From NCBI GenBank assembly GCA_964036155.1, contig OZ038423.1, forward strand, positions 53,955,249 through 54,019,248: DNA of 64,000 nucleotides, written 5' to 3'. This document shows, piece by piece, positions 14,201 through 26,200 of the stretch. The notes below the pieces were generated by a model, which made no database searches, had not been told where the DNA came from, and saw nothing but the letters and a program-made list of their open reading frames with translations. Positions within the stretch are counted from its first letter, which is position 1. Every line of letters begins with the position of its first letter. Made by a program: the position numbers and the translations under genes. Source of the stretch: Diploscapter coronatus. Lineage: Eukaryota; Nematoda; Chromadorea; Rhabditida; Rhabditidae.

Positions 14201-17200
14201 ATCGTCGATCTCGATAGGAACCCCCTCATCAGTGATAAAACGACCGCTGGAATCTGTTGCCAGAAGAGTTCCGTCTAAATATCTCCATTTCCTTATGAAT
14301 TTTCTCCGAGAACAATTACAATTTTCTAAATCTCTCGTAGACTTATCCATGTTTAGTGTTTTTGGTTTTAGATTCGCCTAATATGGTATTAGTATGTTCA
14401 AATTTAGTATCAAGAGCATATTCTCCATGGAAATAGTTTAGCTTTTCTATAAATTGGCCATGCTACTATCTAATTTGCACAAACTATGATATATATCATG
14501 CTCATTCAAATAGTTTAAAATTATTTTGTGAAATGAATAGAGTACCATAGGTCAATTTCTAAATTTCTAAATTTGCATGTCTACAAATTTGTCCTACCTG
14601 GTCTAACAACCGGGTAGATTTTGTGACCAGAATCATCGGTGGCTATAACACTTGGGGTAGTTTGTGCCTCTGTGACGAAAATGAATCGATTCTGCTCGTC
14701 GGTTGGAAGGGGCGAAGAGTCAGCAGAAATAGGCTTGCCAGAACTTGGATCCGTGCTGATCGCGCGTCCATCGGGAGCAATAAAATCGCCTAAATTCAAC
14801 AAGCTACTAAAGATTTAATTAAATAATCTTTTTTTTCTTAGTTTTATTTGAATACACGGGAGAATAAACCTTATCTTTAGAAGCGTTCTCCGTTTATTTC
14901 TAATAAAAATAAAGGGAGTAAAAATCGGGAAAATGAACGAGAAATAGATCTAGGGAGTGTTTTCGTCAGACGAAAATAAAATATAAGGGGTAAGTCGCAA
15001 TAGCAAAATCATAGTTATGAGATTATCTTGTAGATGCGAAATTTTTGGCTATTGGCTGATTAGATACAATGACGGCCAAAAGTTTGAAGCAATCATGATT
15101 ATAAACGCAGCCTAGTAGGTAAGATCCCAAGTAGATATGAGGATTTGATGTTGGTGACAAAATCTTTTGGAAGAAAAGTCAACAGGATTGTAAATAAGGT
15201 TATTATGAAGAAAGAATGAAATCAAAAATTCTCCTAGTCGAGTGAATCGCAGAAATGCATCACTTGAAATGAACACATTTTGACAAACCTCAAACTGCGT
15301 GGACTCAAAAATTATGACCTGTGGTGGTATTCTTTGCCGCTAGCGGCGAGCGCACCGTTAAGGAAATTCGCTAACTGGCAGTTAGTCGGAAAATGCGAAA
15401 TAGTATGGGAAAGTGAGAGACTTAACTGCCAGTTATAAAAATGAGCTCGCAGTTATCAAGCAAAGAATACCACCACTGGTTTTTGGCCGTCATTGCATAG
15501 AAATTCGTTGAGAAAATATTCAAATGGTAGGTCATAAGTGGCCTCAGACGACCATCCTTCTTTGGAGTGACGAGAGTTCAAAGTGGAAGAACGAAAATGA
15601 GGAATGGAGGCGCTCAATTGACAAAATTTGTTGAATTATGAGTTGAAGGCGTGTTCGCGGTGCGAATCAGCAGTCAAATGTTGAAAGAATAAATGGATAG
15701 TTTATCATTTCATGGATAAAGGAAGTACTCTCTATTGTCCATCAAATGATAGATTGCGGAAAGAAGGAGAAGGGGTGTTCACGAAATTAACTACTGCGCT
15801 TTTGCGTCTCTGTCCTTCCTGCCTTTTCTTTCATCCTTCGCGGATACGCCTCCCGCCCACTTCTACAATCTATCATTTCGGGAACAATAGAGTAGTATTT
15901 TTACAACAAAAAAAGACAAACCTGTCGAAGGGTCTGTAGGCAGTGGGCGCCCTTGTTCATCGACGATCTGGTAAGTAGGTTTCGGGGTCGAAGCTTCGGA
16001 TGGAACGAAGATGGCTTGTCCCTGGTCGTTTGTAGACAGAATGTTGTTGTCCTGGTCGACGAATTGTCCATCTTCATTTTTGCGGATGATCGTTCCATCT
16101 GGAGAGACGTAATCTCCATCGGAATTTTTATTTAGAGGGAGATTGTCTGATCCAATAACTTCAGGCAGGGGTTGACTCTGATCGTCAGTTGGCAGAACCC
16201 TTGCAGTGGTGTGAACCTCATCGACACTCACATACTTGCCATCGCTCGTAGTCGAGAGTGGTTCGCCCGACTTCGACAGGGGATGTCCCGAGGAATCTGT
16301 GCTGATTGGTTGTCCGTGAATGTCGAGAACGGTTCCGTCTTCCTGGGTCGGCAATAGCTCTCCGGTCTCTTTGTCAACGATCTCAAGCCTGGGTTTCAAT
16401 GTTGTTGCTGCAGGCTCTACAAAGACAGCTTGTCCCTGATCGTTTGTGGGCAGAACTCTGTTCTGTTCGTCTACGAAATTTCCATCGTCGTCTTTCCTGA
16501 TGATTTTCCCGTCATCGGTCAAATAATTTCCTTGATCGTCTGCTCGAAGAGGTGTACCATCCTGGTTTACAACGATAGTTGTGATTTCTTTTGTCGTCGC
16601 AGCATCTGACGGCTCAATTCCCTCTCCCACTTCTCCTACACTCGGCAGAATGCTCGTCTCCTTTCCTGGCTCGGGGTAGATGTACTGTCCTTGGTCATTT
16701 TTCTGCAGTGGCTCATTATCGGGTCCCAGGGGTCTGTCTTGGTCATCCAACTCTATTGGAGTTCCTTCGTCGGTAATGAAATGACCCGTGCTGTCTTTTC
16801 CCAACTCACTGCCGTCTTCTCGAACAATTGGGAAGATCTTTCTTCCGGAATCGTCAGTGGCAATCAAACTGGGGGTTGTTTGAACGTCAGAAATCAGCAC
16901 GAACTGCTGATTCTCGTTGGTCGGAAGTGGAGACGAGTCAGGGGCAATGGGTTTTCCTGAGGAGTCGGTCGAAATCGGCCTCTGGTCTGCATCGATGAAG
17001 ACACCAGTCGAAGGGTCAGTCGAGTACAACGTTCCTTCCTGATCCACGACGGGATAGATCGGCAACTTCGTTTCTGGGTGAGTGGGAAGCGGCTTTCCGT
17101 CGAATCCAATAACAGGGAGGACGTATTGTCCTTGCTCATTCTTCCTCAAGGGCTCATTATCTGGGCCCAGTGGGCGATCTTCATCATCGATTTCTATTGG

Positions 17201-20200
17201 AACGCCATCATCGTTTATGTACCGCCCACTCGAGTCAGTTGCTAGGAGTGTGCCATCTAAAATTTTCAATTCAGTCTGGGGTTACCATTCTACTAATCCA
17301 AACTTTATCGATATACTAGCCCCTCCCGTTTGCATGTCTAACTATTTGAAATTTTTACTGCGAAAACACAAATTAAAATGACTTATTTGTAATTTTAAAA
17401 ATTGAAATGTATTAATTCCATTTTGACCAAATTAGCTCATTTGGGATTCTAATCACAGCGTTCCTAACAATAAAATTGTTCATGTGTCCTACCTGGCCTT
17501 ATCACTGGATAGATTTTCCTTCCAGTATCGTCAGTAGCGATTGCACTTGGAGTTGTCTGGATTTCCGAAATCAAGACGTAGCGATTTTGTGAATCGGTTG
17601 GGAAGGGAGACCCATCTTGTCCCACAGGCCTACTCGAGCTGTCTGTGGGGATGACCGTGCCATCGTCCCGGACAATCTGTCCATCCTCGTTCCTCCTCAA
17701 TGGATTACCCCGATCATCCACAATCACAATGGACGCTGGTGTGGCCCTCGTTTCGGAAGGAGTTGTCTGTGGTCTAATGATATCTTCGACGTTCGTTTCT
17801 GCCGGAATTGCAGTCGAAAGCTCTTCCGGCTCGATGTCAGTAGTCAGTGAAGGCGGGGTAACCTGAAATGAAAAAAACTCAAAGGTAAAGTTATGTGACG
17901 AAAGAGTTTAGTAAGCCTGATTATTTTTACAGATCGAAATGAATCAATTCAGAGCAGGGCTGAACGAAGTTTTGCCTCCGACTTTGCTTGACCCAAAATT
18001 TCAAATCTTGTGTGAAAAATTAAGTTTCGAATTCGCTTCGTTTTTCCCGTTTTTGATTCTGCCCAGCCCTGGTCTAGACTATCTGGGTACAATTTTTCTA
18101 GCGTACTCTGCATTTTTTGAAAACTTCGAAGGGAAAAATAAACTGCTAAAAAATAGAGAGAGCAGGGCTAGAAAGTGGTAGAGAAAACTTAGATACCAAA
18201 ATTAGTCTATCCAACCCTGACCCTAACCATATTGCAAATTTTTTATCTTCGGGATATCAAACTAAGAGACCTACGGGGCTATGTGGTATTCAAAAAGCCG
18301 CATATTCCATCAAGCAATGTATGAGCTGTTCAATGTGATTGATTCAAGACCCTATGTAGACAAATGAAAAGAATCACCGTGACAATGGTATCGACAGTGG
18401 TGAGATCTGGCTCAGGCTCGCAGCTCCTGCCGTCCTCCTTTAGCCTGAATCCATTGTAGCAGTAACAGACAGGCTTGGTCTGCCCATCGCTGTCCTCTTC
18501 GAACGTACAGGCTTGTTCGCAATCACATTTCGCTTCTGAACGTGTATATTTCAAATTCGAAATAATCAGTTCAGAGAAACACATCTTCATTTACAGTTTT
18601 AAAATTAGGAGCGAAAAGAAATAACGGATTTATCATAGGGTATTTTTAATTCAAATATCGTTTGAGCTTTGACTGTAATTCATTTTAAAGAGTGAAAAAA
18701 GTTGATAACCTCCGGGTAGGGTCTTGACGGAAATTGGCTCGCTCGGCAGTGTCTCGCCATCATGCAATTCAGCGACAACCTAAATCATAATGACGAGTCG
18801 AATATTTTCGTATTTTTGAGGTTTGTTTATGATTTTATGGCTAGCACATAATGACAATCATTCAAAATACGAATAACACATTTTTCAGCTATTTAACTTT
18901 TACTGCACATCAAGCCGACGGAAATTTTTGGGCATATGATAATAGTCCGAATATGCCTAGGAGATTTCAGACGGCTTGGTAAAGTAATCGCTGATCAACT
19001 GGAAAAAATGGTTATTCGTATTCTCTTTGACGGTCACTGTATGTTATGAGATGTTCCATAAAAATGCTAAAAGTAAAATCGGATAGCAACACTATGACTT
19101 GGGGAAAGTGATAAATAATGATGAAACTTTGACACTTGGACATTTCATTACAAGCTCATTGAATAAATGGATTGCAAGCATACCTGTATGGTGTATTCCG
19201 TGTTTCGATCGAGCCCATCCAGCACGATTTCACTCGTCTTGTCCGGCAATGTTTTGTAGTACTTCACATTGACTGGATCATCTGTCTTCCAGGCTTTGAT
19301 CGTGTAGTCCTGAATCATTCATTCGTCTCCTTTATATTGTGTGCTAATAATAATTTCGTTCCCACCCCACATTTCAGGAACTATTATTTTAATTAGAGCA
19401 CAATTATTTACTAAATGATTATTGCTCAAGCTTATGTTTGATATCACTCGTGAACTTTCGGAGATGAGAGAAATTTAAGTTTTTCTAGTAGATATTTTGA
19501 GAAAGTTTATCCAACTTCTAAAAAATGTAAACGAAATTGTCGAGCAAAATATCTTAAAATATGCTTACTTTGATGGGTTCAGATGCCTTGGCAGGTTTGA
19601 AATCGATGATATTTTCGTCATTCAGACTCGTTCCAAATACGATATCACTAGGAGCTCCTGTAATATCCCGTTTTAATCAGTTATAATTAGAAGAATACAA
19701 ACTTTATAGAGACGGATGAGTTTGAAGCTCAAGAATTATATCTTGCAATTCCATTTGAGTAAAGTAATAAAAATGTTTGGAATAGAGTAGTTTTGAATTC
19801 CTACTACAAAGAATGTCTTTAGTTTTGATAATAAAATTTATGACCGGTAATTTTCGGCAACAATTCTATGACATTGAATTGTGATGCGTTCTTATAATTC
19901 AGCATATCTTCAAATTTCTTTGATTTTCAAAAATTGACGCAAAAATTTAATGAAGCCCTAATAAAGATCACAAAGAAATTTATAGGTGAAAAAGATAGAA
20001 GACTAATAGTAAATAAGTTTTGTATAGCAAAATAGCGAAGGATTTAAAAATAATTGAAAGTAAGAATATCGACTTACTAGGAGTCATGACGATAAGAGTG
20101 GGAGTCTGAATGCCCTTGTCAGGATTGTCGACGACGAGATAGTAGTACTGTCCAGGCTCCATGTTGGGCACCTCGACTCGCGTCAGCGGGGCACCGCCCG

Positions 20201-23200
20201 AAGGAATCTGCTCCCAATTGTCCTTCGGCTCCTCTGCATCATCCGTGTAGTAAATCGTCCAGTCATTCTGAAAATTATCGAATTTCAATTTACACTGTTG
20301 GCTCATTTGACTTTAGGTAATAAAGTTTGGAAAAAGGCTATTAGAAAGTTCATTAACCTCCAAACGAAATAGCGTTGATAAGGAAGAAAAAAGTGGCAAA
20401 CTTTCCAGGAAACATGATAAAACTATAGATTGTTCGCAGACGAGGAATTGTCTCAAGAGCATAGCTGTTTTGCAAGGAAAGTTCACAAATAGTTTTACTT
20501 CGCCATATTCATAGCTAATCATGATAAATTGGTATTTTCAGTTTAGATCATGCTCGTTTTGGCATGATCTAACAAGAAAAATGATATATAACATTATTCC
20601 TTACAGAATAAATAATGAACAGTAGTCGTTGGCCTAATTAGATTCATTGAATTTTGCGAAATATGTAGTGCATATTTAGACTGTTTAATCATTTGATAAA
20701 ACGTTATTTTGAAATGAAGAACTTACGGGAGGACGGAGATAATCGGGCAGATCGTCTGTGAAAATGAGTGCAATTTGTCCATTCTCTGACTTCGAAATGA
20801 CGAAATCGTTGCGCCAATTGGAGGGAAGTCCTACAAAATGAAAATAATGATAAATGCATCAAGTTGGATTATAGCATCCTTAAGATATATACGTATTTTT
20901 TCTTAGAAATTTTCTAGCAAATCATTATCTCTGCAAGATCATAGGTAAGATAATTAATTTTCTATAAAAAATAACATTTTGTTCCTTTCAGATCAGACTT
21001 TTATAAAAAAAAAAGAAGAATATCCTAATCAAAATTAATTAATCATCTAAAAAGTCGACCTAATAAGTAAAATGTAACGAACCATCGATCATATTGACGT
21101 GAATAGTCCAGTTGGCCTGGCCGAGAGGGTTCTGTGCAATGCAGTTAAACGTGGTATCCTCGGTAATGTTCGCCACTTTCAGGGAGAATCGGGTGTGGGT
21201 TTCATCAGACTCTACCTAAATTTCATATCAATTACACTTACTGATGAAAAGGAATGGGTATGAATTATAAAAAATGACAGCAAACATAAATTTTAATTGG
21301 CTTCCGAAGAAGAGCAAATGAATTAAAAAATTTTTCACCCATCGAATAAAATATGAAATGCCGAATTTGTTATAAAAGAAAGGTTCGAGTTTATTTTTTA
21401 GCAAAGTTAAAGTAACGAAGTTATCAATGGCAGATTTCTTATTCAAGTGAAAAAGGATCTTGCATTTTCCGAAAAGAATATTCTAACAGGAAAAAAAAGT
21501 TTTCTCTTGTCTAGTTTTCAAAAAAAACAAATAAAATGCCCATACCGTGCTGGGATCGATTTCGTAAGTGCCTCCCTTGATCCACTTAACCTGCGGATGG
21601 GGCTGTCCGGATGCATTGCAGGCCACGGTAATCTGGGAGCCAGGCAGCAGGTCGATTGTGCTGCTGCCTTCCACTCCATTGTCCCCGTTCGACACTTGGA
21701 TGTACGGCGCGTTACCTGAATTAAACGCAATTTTAGCTAGGACGATACAAATTACAAAGTAAGTGTTTCAATAAAACATTTGGAGAATAATTTCCTAATG
21801 TTGCCTTTCTTCAAAATTAAAACAGGAATTACACTTGAGCCAAAAGCATAATTTTAAAATCAATAAATTCTCACCATCAGGCAGAGTCTTCATGATGCAA
21901 GGTTCAGAGAAAACACTGGGTCCATCTGGATAGATGGCTCGAATCTTGAAGACGTAGTCAGTGTCAGGAAGCAGCAGATTTTGAATCTTGTGCGACAGTT
22001 TGTCAGGGTCGGTGATCGAAATCTTCGTCCTATAATGAGAAGATATGTCTTCATTTTCTACAAAGTTGCTCCATTAAACACCTATGAAAAAGTGCCTAAG
22101 TTATTCTCTCTAAAGAATCGAGGATAGTTTCAAGAAAATGAAGATTGATTTGTTAATATTATCAAAATTGACGATTTCCTTGCATAGCAATAGGAAAATT
22201 TTAGAACGCATAATATAATTTTTATGAGATGATTATAAGATAAGTTGCTTACCACTCAGACAGACTGATTCTGTCGTCGACATCGATGCTCTTGTCCCCC
22301 TGAATGTAGTAGATCTCATATCCAGTCGGCTTCACATCCACGTCCTTTGGCTCTTTCCATTCCACTATGGCTGACCTCTGGCCGTCCGGCTCCACTCGCA
22401 AATCTGTCGGTGGGTCTTCTCGAGCTAAATCAAAATAATAATTAGCTTATCATTGGCAGAATGAAATAGCTTGCAAGGATACATATTTTCTTGATGTTTG
22501 TAATTGACAAATATGAGTATGTAGAATGGAAAATCTACATAAAAAATTCTAAGTAAAATAAAATTTTGATCATTTTCCGTTAGCGATTTAGATTTAAATA
22601 GTTCTGATAAGAATGAAAAATGATCACCAAGTTGAATTAAACTAAATTTGCCTACCCTTCGACATAGTCCTGACGGTGTATTGATTCGAATAGGGTCCAG
22701 CTCCATCGTCATTGATGGCTTGCACAACGACTGCATAGGCCGTGTCTGTCTGCACGAAGTCAGTCAGATCTGCCTTCCTCGTGCCTGGGGCATCGGGTGT
22801 GTCGTGAAAAGTCATCCACTCGTTGATGGGACGGGATTGAACTTGACCCAATTGGCTCGCTGGGTCCTGGAATATATTTTCAGGCTATCGATGATTATCT
22901 TCCAGAAAAATTTATCAAATTTAAGAATTCTCAAAATTTATCATTTAATTGTGAAAATTAGGTTTCGCCGAATTTTCAAGTTTTTTTTCTTGAACTCAGT
23001 TTCAAATTTTACATTGGAATCTTTGCTTTGAGAATTTTTGCATTCCAATTTTCTTAACAAACTTGTTCTTGAATCATGACTTCGAAGTCAGCTGAAATTA
23101 TATGCAGTTCAACAATAAGTTTTCGGAAATTTAGAAAATATATGCCAAGTTAGCAAATCGAATCTTTAGAAAATTTCAGTCACTTATTAGATTGGCGAAT

Positions 23201-26200
23201 AAAAGAATAAAAATCATAAAGCATACTTTTACCTGCAGAAACTTCAAAGTAGTTTAGGAAAGAATTGATTTAAAAACCCGTAAATATGAACATTAAACTT
23301 TTCCTTCCAAAATTGCAAAGATTACTTTACGTAAAATGATTGAATAATGGGAAAATATACTTGATTATCGAGTGGCGAGTAGTAGACGATGTACTTGGTG
23401 ATGTTTCCATTTGGAATATGTGGCGGATCCCATTGCACTGTGATTGTATGCGGTCTGTCTGCACTCAATTGAATGTTCTCTGGAGCTGAGCCAGGTCCTT
23501 AACAGAATAAGCTACAATTAGACTCATAATTTTCAAATACCTGCGACAAAGACGGTGAAATCCGTTTCCTGAATGCCTCCTTTGTTCTCGGCAATGCACT
23601 TCGCCTTGATCGTTCTTCTCACATCGATCAGCTTGAGCAGTGGACCATCAGAAATTTGCTGGAAAACAAAGAAAGTTGAGGATTTAATGATAATGAACAG
23701 ACATTTCCATCCAAATCGACCCAACGAATCTCAGGCGGAGGGAATCCCTCAGAAGAGCAGGTGATCGTGTAGTCGGTGCCTGCAGGCACGCGCATCTCGT
23801 TGTTCACACTGTCCACGTTGAAGGTAGGCTTCGATGGAGCGATTACTGAATTTGAAATAATTGAGAAAGAAAGTATGTATGTATGCATCTAATTTACGTT
23901 TAGGGTTGAGGCTAAAAATCATTTTATAATTAGACAACAAAGTGAAATTAGCGCTGTTGAATAGTTTTTCGAGGAATTGAAACATCAATACCTAGAGTTT
24001 TACTTTTGGTACTGAATGTTTGAAAAATATTATGAAATACGACGAATTTTCGTGCATTCTGCATTTATAAATGGAGAAGAAAGCCCATTCTTCAAGCAAA
24101 ATTCGTCTATCACAAATAATCACCTTTTGTTTCCAAATTTGACAATATTCTACTAAAAACCCTTACTTCCATCACTGGTTTCGAAGTCGGTCGGTTCACT
24201 GGGCTGTCCGTCGATTTCTCCCCGAGGAATGATGCGAAGATTGTACTTCGTCTCTGGGTTGAAATTTTCACCGCTGATTTCGATCACCTAGATTATTTCA
24301 GAGAAAGTCTCAGACTGAAGGGTGTCGTAAAAGACAAGAAAATAGATGTGCAAAATAATAACCACACAAAAACGATATTTAGCTCAATTTTTAATTTATA
24401 GTTGAGAAATTTCATCTCTGTAAATTTATTACTTTCAAAGGTTTTTCAATAGAATAACTTTTACTAATTCAATGAGCCTCTTAGACATCGAATAAAAACG
24501 CACATACCGTTTTATCGTCCCCATCATTGGGGTCGACATATCGCAATTCCTTCCATTCAGTCTCATCAGTTACGGGATCATCCGAGGAGTACTGAATGAC
24601 GTACTCCTTGATCTTCTTGTCTGGACTCTCGGGGTCATTTGGAGGCGTGAAGTCGACGTGCAGCGAATTGTTCGGGTAGACCTGCACGTTGATATCTGAG
24701 ACTGGCTCGGGGGCTGCAAAATAGCAAATCTTTCGAGCAAAATATAAGAATATAAGGTTGAATCATAATTTCTATACTTGTATCATATGGTAACATCCAG
24801 GCAAAATTAAAGAGGAAAACTGACAATCTGATATAGATCCAATATTTCTATATCATACTTTGCGAAATTTCACTTTTAACTTCTAGACAACTACATGAAA
24901 ATTATTGCCTAGAGATTTTCGGAATAATCGGAAAGAAAGGAGCCGAATAAATTTAACGCTGTATTACTTACCTTTTGGCAGTGTTCTGATGTATTGTGGC
25001 TCAGACACGACGCCAGGCCCTCGATCACTCACAGCCTGTATTTTGACAGCGAAGTCCTTCTTAGGCTCGAGCTGGGAGAGTCGATGATTCACGTCGTCGC
25101 CCGACACTTGGATCGTGTGCCATTCTGCCGGCTCTTTTCCGCCTGCAAATGAAGCAGCGAAATTGATATTTTCAAAAAGGTGTAGATAAAAACGGAATTC
25201 TGTTCAGTAAAAAATGCAATTATGATGAATTGTAGAGGATTTACGTCGAAGTCTTTCTCTAAAGGGATATTTCCCTTTCATTGGCGCTTACTCTTTATTG
25301 GGATCGACATTTTGGGGGACTTTTATCTTTTCATTGATTTCGATTAACCAGACAACATTTTTTAATAAAGTGATGAATTCTTGAATAGGGTTTTCTTTCA
25401 GCAACAAAATTACGCCGCAACCAGGAACGGGAGAATAACGATTGAAACTGGAAGCCGAATTTCACCTTCCCTTACTTAGAATTAAGTTTTTTCATACATT
25501 CTTTTCACAAAAACTAAGAAAAATCTAATCATTCCTAACCTTCAGATATTTCTCCATAGTGGACGATATAATGAGTGACTTTGCCATTGACTGCATCGGG
25601 GCTTGCCCATTCAACATTGATCTCCTGATTCGGCATGGCCAGAGCAACGAATTCATTTGGAGCTGAGCCAGGTCCTGAAATTCTAGTGTTTTTAAGAAAA
25701 AACTCATTTAAAAACTCACCCATCACTTGGGCTTGCACATTCTCCTGCACTTTGCCTGCATTGTTTTCCGCCATGCAAATCAGTGAAGCGTCCTGGATAA
25801 TTTTAATATTTACTATGACATGAAAATGTGTTTTTAATTCAAGAAGTCTTTCATATTGGTATTTGTTAGTTTCTAGTTGTAAATTTCAGAAGAAGTCCTC
25901 TAACCTTGACGACATCGCTCAATTGAATCGTGTTGCCATCGACAGTCTCTCCATTCTCTTTCACCCACCAGACACGAGGTTCCGGAATTCCTGAATTAGT
26001 TAACTTAAAAATCGTTAACTTTCCCCGTGAAACGATGTCATAATTCAAACACGTCAGAAATAAAGAAAAAATACTGAATTTCTGATTCCCCTTACTTTCA
26101 TAACAAGATAAGATTGAAAAAACTGAAAACTCGATTGGAATACCTGTGGCAGTGCACTTGATGAGAACAACGCCCTTGGGTTTGACTTCGAAAATGTTAC

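Noticed and set aside
760..17256. Many plus- and minus-strand reading frames of 60-105 codons inside the repeat exons, nearly identical between copies
   Set aside because: They lie wholly within the 507-residue exons in other frames. Their conservation simply follows from the conserved sense frame, and they lack introns, starts or domains of their own.
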